Of a stretch of DNA of 64,000 bases, positions 48,963-60,896 are shown one piece after another. This DNA is from Agrypnia vestita (Eukaryota > Arthropoda > Insecta > Trichoptera > Phryganeidae). The notes beneath the pieces were generated by a model. It saw only the letters and a list, made by a program, of their open reading frames with translations. It made no database searches and was not told where the DNA came from. The stretch lies in contig JADDOH010001554.1 of the NCBI GenBank assembly GCA_016648135.1, positions 62,001-126,000 of the forward strand. The letters are read 5' to 3'. How positions within the stretch are numbered: position 1 is the stretch's first letter; the number at the start of each line of letters is the position of its first letter. The translations under genes and the position numbers were made by a program.

Positions 48963-50247
48963 TTAGGTCCTTACATATGAAATTGACGTTTAGTATGGGA
49001 GGAACATAAAGCCGATTTTTTTTATTATAATATATTTATTTAATCAAAGTATGTACCATTGCTATCTATGCACTTTTGCCATCTCATAGGTAGTTCATCG
49101 ATCCCTTTACTAAAAAAACCATTCGGACGGGAATCAATAAAATCTTTGAAGGCGGTTTGGACTGCCCCATCGGAATTGAATTTTTTCCTTTGCAAGAAGT
49201 TATCCAAATTTCGAAAAAAATGGTAATCTGTTGGGGCAAGGTCCGAAGAGTACGGTGGATGTCTTAGACATTCCAATTGAAGCTCCTCTAATTTGGTAGC
49301 CGTCTGTTGTGCAGTGTGTGGTCTAGCGTTATCATGAAGCAGCAGTGGCCTAGAGCGATTAACCAGCCTCGGTTGTTTAGCAGCTAGCTTTTCCATCATG
49401 GTTTGCAGTTGCTGACAATAGACATCTGCCGTAATCGTCTGGCCAGATTTAAGAAAGCTGTAGTGAACGACACCAGCACTAGTCCACCAAACGCTCACAA
49501 GTAACTTTTTTGGAGTCAATTTTCGCTTGGGGCATGGTTTGGCTGGTTCGGCAGGGTTCAGCCATTGCGATGAGCGCTTCCGATTATCGTACAGGATCCA
49601 CTTTTCATCACAGGTAATGATTCGATTTAAAATCCCTTCATTATTGTGCCGGTTGAGTAATGCAACGCAGCAGTCAACGCGCGTTTGTTGATTTGCTTCA
49701 CTCAATTCGTGAGGTACCCACCTTTCAAGCTTTTTCACCTTACCAATTTGCTTCAAGTGGATTAAAACAGTTTTATCACTAACACCGCAGCCTGCAGCTA
49801 ACTCGGATGTGGTTTGCGATGGATCCGCTTCCACAATAGCCTTCAATTCTTCATTATCAACTTTGGTCTCCGGCCGTCCACGGGGCTTGTTCTGCAGGTC
49901 GAAATTTCCAGAACGAAAACGTTGGAACCAAAAACGCACTGTGTTTTCTTTTGCGGCACCGTCGCCATACACATCATTAATCCTTCGAGCCGTTTCTGCA
50001 GCACTGGTGCCACGGTGGAACTCGTACTCGTAAATAACGCGATATTTCAAGTTTTTCATTTTGTAAACTGAGTGACGCAAAGAAAAAAACAATTGAGGAA
50101 AAAACAAATGAATTATAATTTTCAAAACACAAATACATGAGTAAATAGCTGTATAAATTTGGATTTGGAATTCCTAACCAAAGAGAAGATATTTGAGATC
50201 AAATTTGCCAGTACGGCAAAACGTCAATTTCATATGTAAGGACCTAA
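48963..50247 (-). mobile_element. mariner element with perfect 29-bp termini, apparently complete
   Basis: Both ends read ttaggtccttacatatgaaa ttgacgttt inward with no mismatch, flanked by TA (48961-48962, 50248-50249). Total 1285 bp. It contains one uninterrupted transposase frame on the minus strand. Identical termini and intact frame imply a recent insertion. Confidence 0.97.
49040..50059 (-). CDS. mariner transposase, intact, 339 residues
   Basis: The frame is open upstream to 50125, but the family-like start is the ATG at 50059 (MKNLKYRVIYEYEF). Domains: first helix-turn-helix (residues about 15-50, ETARRINDVYGDGAAKENTV), second helix-turn-helix (about 70-105, TSELAAGCGVSDKTVLIHL), linker WVPHEL (114-119), and catalytic motifs CDEKW with D151, HDNARPH with D243, and D278 in APTDYHFF. 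Exactly 34 residues lie between D243 and D278, the DD34D signature. YSSDL replaces the usual YSPDL. It ends GTYFD. Similarity in sequence features is to the cecropia/Hsmar1-type mariners. Cut-and-paste transposition at TA sites is the family activity. Antisense to the MRP gene. Confidence 0.96.
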   Translation of the reverse strand: MKNLKYRVIYEYEFHRGTSAAETARRINDVYGDGAAKENTVRFWFQRFRSGNFDLQNKPRGRPETKVDNEELKAIVEADPSQTTSELAAGCGVSDKTVLIHLKQIGKVKKLERWVPHELSEANQQTRVDCCVALLNRHNNEGILNRIITCDEKWILYDNRKRSSQWLNPAEPAKPCPKRKLTPKKLLVSVWWTSAGVVHYSFLKSGQTITADVYCQQLQTMMEKLAAKQPRLVNRSRPLLLHDNARPHTAQQTATKLEELQLECLRHPPYSSDLAPTDYHFFRNLDNFLQRKKFNSDGAVQTAFKDFIDSRPNGFFSKGIDELPMRWQKCIDSNGTYFD

Positions 50248-50599
50248 TATATAAATTATTAATGCAATACACAACCCTGTTTATATTTGAATCTCTTTTA
50301 CACGTATGCTGCGCTATAAGAAAGAAAGAGAAAATATCATAGAGTAAATACCGCAATTCTATAAAACTTCATATGCATTCGTCCTTTCTTATACGTGGTT
50401 ATGAAAATAATTTCTATCTCTTTCTGACTGATACATTTAGTATGTAATAGAAGACAGCAGAAACTAGATGTCTCAGATTTGTTTTTTAATGACTAGTCTA
50501 TATTTATAGTACGTCTATTCAAAAGAAACATGTGTGATGAAAAAAAGAAGTAGGTATCTATATAGTGTTCTAGAAAATTGTACAAAAAAAGTAATAATG

Positions 50600-52700
50600 A
50601 AAACACAATTAAAGAATTCTGCAAAATTTATTAATTCATCTAAATATAATAATTTTTTTGTCTGTCCATCCACTGTCTCCATAACTTTGTGTAAAATCTC
50701 TAATTTTCTTTGAATTCACAGCTAAAAAAAAACAAATTAAATGGCCCCAAACAAAAGGCTTAACAGGTCGGGTGCCGGAGCACAGATCTGTGGAGAAACT
50801 TTTGTACCCTCTGTGCCAGAGCACAGATCTACGCTCCCTAGACATATATGCGAATTCGGCCTATTTTACCTGCGTTTATGGGTTTTTAAAGCTTATCATT
50901 GGCTGTATCGCAAGTTTTTTATTGAATGAATGAATTCTATTTATCAAGTAACCTCATTTGTCATGCAAACTGGACAAAAAATCATTTCAAGTGTCGTCTT
51001 CGAACCGCGCATTAATTGTGTTATTTATCTGTTAAAAAAACTGTTTTTTTTTTTAATAAAAAAGTGTTAAAATCAAGTATTTTTATATTTTTTGATATAT
51101 TTAGAACGAAAATATTGAAATAAAATATCTTTAGTGTTATTGCTTCCATGGTTTCAATAAAAGTGTGCGTACATTTCTGATAGTAAATTTCCTTACTTAT
51201 TTTCATAATTAATGAATAAGTAATTATCTAAATATGTATAAGTAATTTTGAAGTCTTTATATTGAGAAACCAGAAACTGCAACTTCTTAGCGATTATTGT
51301 TGATTTTTATATGAATGTAACCATCACAAAAAAGTGTCTAAAAAACAGCAATAGTGCGCGAATTTGCGCGGCAGACAGGATACATTCCGCGTTACGTACG
51401 GCCAGCATCCGGCCGGTTAAAAAACAAATTAAATTAATAGATGCAAACCATTTCATGTTGCGTGATTTTTTGGAGAGATGTATGGCTAGTACATACCTAC
51501 ATATTTAAATTAAAAAAAAAATTTGGCTGATAACCAATTTCAGTTTATAGGTATGAAAAATCCATATTCAAATAAAAAAATTAAAAGATTTTTAGTAATT
51601 ATTTATCACTACCTGATAATAGATTAAATTAATTAAAATTTTATATTGCTTTTAATTAATTTAATAAATTAATCTTGGAAATCTTGTTAGAAAAAATATA
51701 GTATTCATTCTTTTTTTGTGGACTGTGTTATTTCAAAATCATGTCAAAAAAGAGTTGGGCGTATTATGGGGGAATCGTGTTCTATAATAAATACTTACTG
51801 AGTATTTATTGTTCTATAATAATTGAATAATTAATAATTAAATTAATTATGTGGCACTAGTATGTGTACAGAAATATGCATGAAATATTTTATTTTTGGC
51901 AAAATATTTGAAGATACGCTTCTCTCAGTACACCACCCTTTAGTGAAGAATTAAATTTACTATTTCTCTGCACTTTGGTTTTTTGCTTCAGTATTTCATT
52001 TAGAACTCTTTTTGAAGTAGGGATGTTTTGTAAGTAAAATGTTCAGAATTAATAGAGCGAAACACGATAGATGTCACTGAACTAATACTGAAGCTTGTTG
52101 CAGTCAGTGCACATATTATATGTCTCAGTGGTAATCGGGATATTGTGTATCATTAATTGTTTTGGATTAAGTTAGTGGTATAATTGTTGCCCCCAATAAA
52201 AAGAGATGAGTATGGTGGGTCACTTTGCCTTGCGGGTATCAATTGTAAATGTCTGAAAAGGGCAATGATCAGAGGTATATTATTATTGTTATTACCTTAA
52301 TAAATTATAAATAAACTATAAACCTTTGGTTGCATAAAACCATACGCGATACAAAAATATTTTGGGGAGTTGTCAAGTAAAAATTGAAAATATTGATTCG
52401 TTTCGCTATTACAGTGGTACCCTGGTATACCTTCTTAATTTTTTCTAGATCCTTGGACATATATATATCCAACAAATTTTTCCTATAAGAAATAAAGGGA
52501 AAGTAATTAATTGATTAAGCAATGGTCCTATGAAATAAAATCCTATTATTATTGGCATATTATGTATACATTTACGGGGTTATATAAAGTAATTTAAACA
52601 CTGCTTCAATGAAAATTTAACAATAATTAACGGATATACATATATGCCGCATTCATACGTTTAAACAATCTTTTATCATTGAAAGATTTGGCAGATACTT
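50600..52700. other. AT-rich intron sequence without recognised genes
   Basis: It contains short repeats only: a duplicated gagcacagatct block at 50770 and 50819, and AATTAATT-rich sequence around 51590-51690. No splice-bounded exon resembling the variable MRP exons was found here. Confidence 0.5.
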
Positions 52701-52716
52701 CGTGGTGCAACATTTT

Positions 52717-53417
52717 AATTTAAAATATGTTTTAATTTACTTCGTAATACACACACAATATGAGCTATTAAATTACAACTATAGTTTCGAGAGGAGCAGT
52801 CCCTCTCATCATCAGGTATAGATAATAACTAACTTAAATACAAAATTTATCAATCTAATCGGGTAGGTCAGGGGTCAGGGGGGCGCGCGGCAGGGAAGGG
52901 TATTTTTTCCGCCGAACAGCTCTAAGAGTGGTGAAGTGGACTGAAATGTGATATTATTATTTTTTATTTTTTTAAAATAGAGATGCGAACACGGAATACG
53001 TGTCGCATCAATATTCCTACTATTTTCAAACTAAGCTAAACGCTTGTGCTATGAAAATAGGACTAACTTGCTAGTCTGGAGTGAGGTTCGAACCCGCGAC
53101 CTTTGGATCACGGGGCGAATGTCCTAACCACAAGACCAACAAGCTACTTTATTAATGTGTTTCCAGAATTTAAATTTTTTAGGATTTCAACGGTTTCCAA
53201 ACTATTCATTATCCATCGTCTATGAGGAACCGAATGGAGTAATTTTAATTTGTGACTATCGAAAGAATGATTGGTGTTAATTATATGATTGGCAAATTCG
53301 TTAGTTATTATCTATCCCTGATGATGAGAGGGACTGCTCCTCTCGAAACTATAGTTGTAATTTAATAGCTCATATTGTGTGTGTATTACGAAGTAAATTA
53401 AAACATATTTTAAATCT
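52717..53417. mobile_element. Long inverted-repeat element with SINE inside
   Basis: Arms of about 110-130 bp: taaaatatgttttaatttac ttcgtaatacacacac on the left, complement on the right, then caactatagtttcgagagga gcagtccctctcatcatc and its complement. The element belongs with 15212-15370 and with the copy around 58430-59350. A SINE occupies 52960-53147 on the minus strand. Confidence 0.8.
52960..53147 (-). mobile_element. tRNA-derived SINE, copy 1
   Basis: Read on the minus strand: a tRNA-like head with A-box-like tgtggttaggaca and B-box gggttcgaacc, then a body (agttagtcctattttcatag; tagcttagtttgaaaatag) and a tail ccgtgttcgcatctctattt with A-rich end. The anticodon and acceptor stems do not form a proper tRNA, and the same body and tail occur at 60897, 22882 and 35437. 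Confidence 0.85.
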
Positions 53418-54049
53418 TTTATCACCTCATAATGATTGCTTGGCTCTTCTCAATCATGTGTAATGATTATACAAAAAAAATTCAAGGGTAGCGCGTGGTG
53501 TTGTGACTCATTTTGATGCACTCGAGTCACATTCTATGCATAGGACATATGCCAAACAAAAAATTTCCCATCCAAACAAGATATACATCAAGTTGAACTT
53601 GTGCCAAAGCGTATGTGTACCGAGGTACCACTGTATATAATAGATAAAAAAAATCTGCCATGCTGGCCCACTGAGATTTTTCTTGCCGGCCCAATCTGCC
53701 CTTCAATGAATGTTGTCTGTATATAAGAAATATATTAACAATAGAATTATTTTCATGCTTTCCCATTAGCAGCACTTCATTCATGCTTCATTTATTACAT
53801 TATACATATTTTTATTTTATATAGGTATCTTGTCTGGAATATGTTGAGAAACTCGATAAAATGAACATTTATCATTTGTATTTTTATATTTGTATTTTCA
53901 CATTTATATTTTTTAATCTTATTTTATGGTATCTACTTTTTTTAAAATATTTTTCTATTCTGCATATCTATGAATATTGGTGTGAATTTTGAAATTTCTT
54001 ATTTCAACATACAACCTATTTAAAAACAATTTACAATTATATAATAATA

Positions 54050-54785
54050 TTGGGTTGATGCAAATGTTTTGTTGTTTTTAATGACATTTTTAAAAATACA
54101 ATTTCACCGAACTCATGAGTAACATATACTAAACTATTTTTCCTTTTCTTTTCTTTTCTTTTTTTTTCTTTCTTTCCTTTCTTTCCTTTCCGGAACCTTT
54201 CTTTTCACTTTATATTCAGTTTTATCCTAGCCAGTGAATAACAGAAAGCCCTTGTAATTTTTTGAATGTCATTTTCATCCCAGTTTACAAATTTTTTAAA
54301 GGCAATACCACTATCATGTCAACTAAAATCCTTTGCGATGTTCGGATTCCTCATCAATTGTCAGCTTCCAATGTTTATTTGAGTGACAGGAAAAAATTTT
54401 TTTATTTAAAAAAAAGATGAGAGACTTAAAGGGTCTATGAATAAAAGTTGAGCGTTAGTTTACAATAATGTGATGCGAAAAAGACATTGGACTAAGCCTG
54501 GAAAAGTCCCGCTGAACACTTTAAAAAACCAAAATGCATAAAAAAAGTAATACTTTGTGTTTGGTTTTGTATTTACATTAACAAAAATTTACATTAGTGC
54601 AAGTAAAAACATTCCTTAACTCATTTTTTGCATCAAAGTCACAGAAATTTGATTTTAATAGAATAAATAAGCTCGTAGAAAGGTGGGAGGCAGTTATAAC
54701 AACTGTATTATTATTGATTAATAAATTATCAAAAAACATTTTTCACTTCTCATAAAAAAATGTCAAAACTTTTGCATCAATCCAA
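54050..54785 (+). mobile_element. mariner-like element, internally deleted
   Basis: Termini ttgggttgatgcaaatgttt (54050) and complement (ttggattgatgcaaaagttt, ending 54785) flanked by TA. A coding piece around 54470-54570 reads RKRHWTKPGKVPLNTLKNQN and KKVMLCVW across a stop, the central part of a mariner transposase (W-KPG ... KVMLCVWW). A CT-rich tract lies at 54138-54200. 736 bp in all; inactive. Confidence 0.75.
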
Positions 54786-54808
54786 TAAATCCAATAATAA
54801 TACGAATA

Positions 54809-56835
54809 CAGTGAAACTCGCTTAATAAATTCACTTTTAATAAGTTTTCCCGCTAAATAAGTTTAAATTCTGCGGTCCCGAAAAAGTCCCATACAAATCC
54901 CATATTTTTTTTAGGCTTAATACGTTTCCCGCTTATGTTCGTTTCTCGCTTAAGTCGTGAAAATATTTATAGCCGAACTCAATTTTTTCATACAAATAAA
55001 TCTTCATAATACGTTTTTCGGAAGACGAAATTATGTTCAACATTTCTAAAAACGAAAAATGGGCGCAATGAAAATTAAGTGGGTTTGGCGGCGTCACAAA
55101 TGTTCTAGCCGCTGAAAAAAACCCTGTAATATTTGAATAGGCTAATAAAATAATATTTAATAAATAAATTCATCCGGCGATTATTTACGATATTTTTTTC
55201 AAAATCAATCAACGTCGGCGCAAAATAAATTCGCCTAAACGAAACTGTTTTCATTTTGGTTGTATTTCTTCGAGGAAACAATTGGCAATATTAATTACGT
55301 AATATCTCCTATTGTTTTCTAAGGCCGGCGTCACACTAGGTGTATCTTCCGTCGCGTCTTTGACGCCGCGGAACGCCGCTACTACGCGATCATCAATCGT
55401 TCCGCCGCCGATGGAACGCTCGTTTCAGCGCCTGTTCGGTTCCCCGCCCGCGTAACTTACGTCAACGTAAAATCGGTGACGTCGCGTCTCGTGTTTTTGA
55501 TTGCAACGCGCCACATTTGACAGATTGTCCGCACGTGTGTTTATTCTCCGCGCAGTCCGCCGCGCCGCGGAATATAATAGGTATGTGACGACTAAATTCG
55601 ATTGCGGATTTGACGCGACGGAAAAAACGCGTAGTGTGGCGCCGACCTTAACGAGTTACAAAAATTTATTTAATTTAGCAATAAAAAATACCACGAATTT
55701 TCTTTGCGCCCGGGAAAATATTAAGGTAGTCTGAAATAAAACGTAATTAAAATAAAGAAAATCATAATTAATCACAAAAAACTAACCCATAAAAACCAAG
55801 TTTTTATTTTATTCCCTTTCTTTGTAAATTAAGTTTACCATCATGTAATAATTGATTAACTGAAAATGAAACATGTCTAGACAAATATCTATGTCAAAAA
55901 TCTCTAAAAATATCTGTTTATTATTTGATTTCTTCCCAAAAAACCGAAGTGTGCTGTCATCTGTGAACCAATTGTCATAAATTTTCGAAATTCGTAGTGA
56001 AGTACCTATTATACCTACCGACGGAGTATTTCAAATTTTAAATATTCCGTGACGTTATCGGGCCGCCGGCGCCGTTGGTAGTAATCAACCTTTTGTAAAG
56101 ATTCCGATTTGAAAAAACCATTAAAATTTCTAAAAATCCGAAATTATACTATAATTATTATTGTTTTTTAACGAAAATTTGATAGATCTTCTTGATCGTC
56201 GCCACGAGTCTGCTTGCAAAGTTTCAGCTCGATTGGATCACGGGAAAAGGGTCAAAAATCGATCCAAAGTTTTTTCGACGGCAAGCAGACGCCACGAGTT
56301 AATATAAAGGGAGTAATAAAAGGACGTTGCTCAAGGCGATATGTTGAATGTACACATAAATTATGTAGAAATCATCAAAAGGGATAAATTTTTTAAATGA
56401 AGTCAAATAGAATACTATTTACAAATGGTTATTTTTTATAAATGTGCAATCTTTACCAAGCCAGAGAAAGTAGATACAAGTAGCTTTTTGCATTTTTTTT
56501 TCATATTTAATTTGTCAATATACACCGATTTATATTTAAATTTTTGACAGTGCTAATTTATTTTATAGTTTTGGTGGTTTTTATTGTTTTCTAACCCTCA
56601 GGTACTATGTATTTACATAGGTAATATTTTACAAATGTATATATTTACCTACTTAATTTTTTAAATTTAAATGTCCTTAAATTGTCATATTATATAAACG
56701 AAAATATAATTAAAACACAAAATTAAAAAGTATAAATAATTTATGAAAATATTGAAATCACTGTTAATAGGTTTTCACGCCTAATAAGTTTTTATTTGCT
56801 GGTCCCTTGAAAAACGTATTAAGAGAGTTTCACTG
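54809..56835. mobile_element. Pogo-like element with nested GC-rich MITE
   Basis: Left end cagtgaaactcgcttaataa, right end (complement cagtgaaactctcttaatac), flanked by TA. Typical runs related to the ends (ttaataagttttcccgctaa; cgcctaataagtttttattt) lie just inside. No transposase recognised. A different element with GC-rich sequence is inserted at 55320-55650. Confidence 0.75.
55320..55650. mobile_element. GC-rich MITE nested in pogo-like element
   Basis: Inverted ends taaggccggcgtcacacta (55320) and complement (taaggtcggcgccacacta, ending 55650), matching at 17 of 19 positions. The 331 bp are conspicuously GC- and CpG-rich (for example gtcgcgtctttgacgccgcg), unlike all surrounding DNA. 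A plus-strand ORF crosses the right half but extends past the terminus, so it is unlikely to be real. Confidence 0.75.
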
Positions 56836-57351
56836 TATAAGACTGTGCTCTTATTATTTCTCATTTCCATACTAAAACACGTTCTCCACCGCTACCTTTC
56901 TTTGCATTCTTTCGTGTTTACATTTAAAGGATTTTTTCTATAACATATTTTCATAATTGAAATAAAACAGTATAGGTAATTTCAACTTTAATGGACTTAA
57001 TTACAATTTAGCATCAAACATTTTTATGGTATTTTTTCCTTTTTATCAGTCATAAAAATGTACCTTGTCCTTGATTATCAGTTAAATTTATTTGTAATTT
57101 TCAGATTAAATCAGTTTGTTGCATTGGTGTTTTCTTTAAAATAATTAATGAGAACCTCTTTCAATCTAAAATATATTTTTTTGTCCCTAAACTCAAACTT
57201 CATCATAGAAATGCATTAATGAATTTATTAAAACGAGTCATTCAGAAATAGAAAATGCTTTTTATGTATCCATTTTCACATTTATGCGAGTTGGAAGTTT
57301 GTAGGTAAATTGTTTTCCTTTAAAAGTCAGTAAAATAGTATTGTGTGCCAG

Positions 57352-57575
57352 TGTTAACGGTGTCCGTGTCGTCACTGGCTCTGTACCTGGGTACTCTGGA
57401 TGCCGCTGCCGTGTTACACAACTTGATGTTACGCACCGTACTGCGCGCACCTTCCACGTCCTTCTTCGATGTCACCCCCGTTGGACGCATCCTCAACAGA
57501 TTTAGCAAAGATGTTGATGTTTTGGACAATGTTCTACCTATGACGCTCCGCGGATGGGTCTCGTGCTTCTTTGCG
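57352..57575 (+). CDS. MRP: MRP variable exon position 2, variant A (TMD2)
   Basis: The exon has acceptor gtgtgccag and donor gtaggg, 224 nt: two bases finish the codon from 45003 (GTG, Val), then 74 codons to phase 0. The product includes a helix (VLTVSVSSLALYLGTLDAAA), then LMLRTVLRAPSTSFFDVTPV and GRILNRFSKDVDVLDNVLP, the very conserved intracellular loop of TMD2 that contacts NBD1. It is more GC-rich than its surroundings. Joining it directly to the exon at 61281 would put the latter out of frame. Confidence 0.93.
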
Positions 57576-58364
57576 GTAGGGTTCTGAAATATCAATTTAA
57601 TAGGTTCCCACAAAGATCATGATGTGTATTGTTCATGATGAATAAGAGCTGTTCCAAGTATCTTGTCAAGATAATTGTCGTTCTGTAAAAGTATATTGAA
57701 AAATTAAGTTGAAAGCTAATCTATCTGAAGATTTATTGAGATTGCTTTGTGGGTTCAGTTTTCATCTCTTGTAGGTGTGAGCCTCAATTTTTACTTGAAC
57801 CAGGAACAGCTCTGCAGTTGATATTAGTTTTCCATAATTTAAAATGCTGCTTAGATTGATGTAACTTAACTTGATAAATAATTTTTACTTGTCTATTTTT
57901 TGTAACATTTAAAAAAACATATTTTCTCATTAAATTAAAACCAAAAGAAGAAACACAAAAATATTTAAAATAAGGTTCGGATGATTATTATTATTTCTGT
58001 TTTGTCAGTGTTTGTATGTTTGTTGTATCATTACACCCATCCCCTGTTATATGAAATCAATTTATTTATCAGTGAAAACTCGTAGTTTAAATTAAGGTAC
58101 TTTATTTGAAAAATCTATGGGTAATTTTCTTTTATTTAATTTACATTCATAAAAATTCATTGTTTTTAATTACACTTAACTTACATAAACAATACAGTTC
58201 TAAGATTTATATTCTTGGAAAGTCAAGTTAAATCTCAACTGAGCTAGAAAGTTGATCGTCAGGTTGAAAACAAATACAATATAACTTTGTCCAGCTGTGT
58301 GTAAACTTCTGGCGACTGCTGTAATGGTAAGAGCGAAATAGTTCTGCAAGTAAACAAAGTCTCG

Positions 58365-59400
58365 TGTATCATTGAAAGATTAGGCAGATACTTCATGGTG
58401 CAACATTATAATTTTAAAAAATATGTTTAACTTTACTCTCAAAACTATAGTTGTAATTTAAGGGGAGGGGGGTAAGGTTAATTCGTACAAAAAAGGCATG
58501 TTTTTGTGATTTTTTTGTGACGACACAGTTAAAATCTCTTAATTAAAACCAATGGTACATTAAAGTATGATATTCGAAGAATATTTTGAAAATTTTCATG
58601 AAGAACTATTAAAAAATACGGCAATGGCAGCAATTATTCGGACGTGTCTCGGAAAAAAGTAGAATTGCGATACCCCTCATAACTTGGTGCTGAATCATCT
58701 AAAATCAAAATTCATTCGTTAGATAATAGTTTTCTCCAGGTAACGCTGGGAGGGTTTTTCGAAATTTCAATTTTTCACTCTTTTGAAACACTTTGAAGGG
58801 AAAAACGCAATTTTTTGCAAAAAAAAATTCCTAATTTGTTATTAAAAAATAAAAATTATCAACAAATTTGAAAAAAAATCTCAAGCGTTACCTCGTAAAT
58901 TATATACAAAAATATTATTCAAAATTTCAAAAGGATCGGTGCAGTAGTTTTGAAGTTATGAGGGGCACCGACTTTGAAAACGTGAGTTGTGAGGAAAATG
59001 CTTTTAAGTTTTGAACACTAAAAATCTGGTATAAAACGTTCATAAGCAAATTTTATCGGCATACCTCAGACTGAATCGTCAATGCCAGGTCCATAAAGGA
59101 TAGGCTTGATGGCATCCAAAACATCCTCGGAAAGAGCACTGTACGTGTGTTTGAACGAATCTAATGCATTAGGGTCGGGTAAGTATAAAAATTCAACAGG
59201 TATAAAAATACTCATAACTTCGTCAATTTTGTTCCAATTGACTTGAAATTTTGTCACAATATTCTTGAGATATTATGCATTTAGTTAAAAAAAAAATACA
59301 AAAAAAAATAATACCTTACCCTCCCCTTAATAGCTCCTATTGTGTGTGTGTATTGCAAAGTAAAGTTAAACATATTTTTCAAATTATTAAGTCTTGTGTA
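58365..59400. mobile_element. Partial copy of the 52717 family, split by a TTAA element
   Basis: The left flank catgg-tgcaacattataatt... ctcaaaactatagttgtaat and right flank tagctcctattgtgtgtgtg match the right arm of 52717-53417 (actatagttgtaatttaata gctcatattgtg), with a 865-bp insertion exactly at its TTAA. Confidence 0.75.
58462..59326. mobile_element. TTAA-flanked non-autonomous element, second family
   Basis: Inverted ends ggggaggggggtaaggt and complement (ggggagggtaaggt, ending 59326), flanked by TTAA (58458-58461, 59327-59330). The internal phrases (ggatcggtgcagtagttttg aagttatgagg) resemble the style of the element at 3473 (gatcggttgagccgtttccg), suggesting distant relation. A minus-strand ORF of 63 codons (59066-59257) is not recognised. 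Confidence 0.8.
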
Positions 59401-60194
59401 GCCGTGGATGGGAATTATGTTATTTATTTTTAATTTTTTGGCTAATTATTTTTATGAAACTAGGTAACAACGTACATAAATATTATGATACTTGCATCTT
59501 TTCAAAAAGGTAATAGGTATTTATACTTTTTCAAATATAAATAATTTTTTGTCACAGAATTCTACTTTTTAAAAGAATATAGGTGTGAAAATACATAATA
59601 CATATATACATGAAAAAAAATTACATTCATTATAATTTTTTATAACCCATTTAATTATAAATTTTGAGTGTGTCTGGTAATAATTATTTTAAATATTCAT
59701 TCACATTTCTTACGCAGCACATTCATGGTATAATTTGTTTTGCACGCACTAGATAACTGTAGTGATTTTATGATTTTACAGATGCATTTGTAGCTTTTCA
59801 TGTTGTGTTTGGGAGAGTTATGTTATTTTATTTTTGCATGTGGTAATCTCCAGTTTATTGATTTTACAACTAAGTTATGTTTTTATGGTTCCGTTTTGTT
59901 TAATGAATCGTAAATATATTTTACTGTCATTTTTTTAAATATCTACTTACGGGAGTCACCGATAAAGTGGGGAATTTGCCTGTCGAATGGACAATTTTAT
60001 TTTTTTATTTCTGAACTTAGAGTGTCAAATGCTGTGCATGCTTTTACAATACATGGTGAAATATTAAACTAGTAGCTAAAATATATGCATGTATGAATAT
60101 GTAATACTTTGATATACAAGAGCTTTCCATTCTCGGGATGCTGAACATCTAATATTGGATTATATTTTCAGGGCGGTGTCCATTATTCATTATT

Positions 60195-60720
60195 ATACAG
60201 GGTGTCTCATAGCTAACAGCAAAAACTTTATGGGTGGATTCCTGCCTTGATAATAAATCTAAAATGTTCAAACAATGATCTAATATCAATAGTTATGGAG
60301 ATATGCAAATCAATTTTTGCATTTTTTTTTTCAATATTTCAGACTTAATTTGTAAAATTTGAGCTATTACTACAGTAACTTACATCGATTATGAAAAATT
60401 AATTCGCTTTAGTACAAGTCGAATAAAATGATTAAAACTTTGCAAAAATTAAAATGGAATTTTTTTACAAGGCTTTTATCATTTTATTTGAGTTGTAGTG
60501 AAGTGAATGAATTTTTCATAATCAATATAAGTTACTGTAATGTAGTTCAACTTTTTTCAAAAAATAAGTAAATATTGAGAGAGAAAATTGTAAACTTTGA
60601 TGTCACATATCTCCATAACTATTGATATTAAGTCATGGTCTCTTGAATATTTCGACTCATTATCAACGCAGGAATTCACCTGTAAAATTTTTGCTACTAG
60701 CTATGAAACACTTTGTATAT
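60195..60720. mobile_element. Foldback element, 'acaggg' family, copy 2
   Basis: Left end atacagggtgtctcatagct with right end (complement atacaaagtgtttcatagct, about 60720). Pairing continues through gtggattcctgccttgataa and ctaatatcaatagttatgga gatat. Full arms exceed 150 bp. Same family as 21776-22100. Confidence 0.8.
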
Positions 60721-60896
60721 GCAATTTGACAAATGTGAGTTTTGTTTCATAAACCAATAATGATCTTATTACATTCCTCATATAGCTAATGCAGGTGTTT
60801 GCTACAAAAAGATGCTGTTACTGTTCCAAGCTACTTAAGGGTGTCTCCCATCTAGTGCCAGAATGTATATATGTATGTAACGAATAGCTTGTTGGT

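Larger units (their letters stand above)
48401..50515. mobile_element. TA-flanked TIR element (Tc1-like) split by an intact mariner
   Basis: Inverted termini gacgtactataaatatagac (48401) and complement (ending 50515), extending to agt and flanked by TA. Without the nested mariner the element is about 830 bp. From 48581 the plus strand encodes MSKTVRGGARTIANEVLQFC and an additional 25 residues, which looks like the N-terminal helix-turn-helix of a Tc1-like transposase, then a stop. Non-autonomous. Confidence 0.7.

Noticed and set aside
49809..50071. Plus-strand ORFs of 74 and 85 codons
   Set aside because: They are antisense shadows of the mariner transposase on the minus strand.
53075..53147. 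Possible tRNA gene (B-box and A-box present)
   Set aside because: No acceptor stem or proper anticodon arm can be formed, and the sequence continues into a body and tail shared with three other loci, so it is a SINE head.
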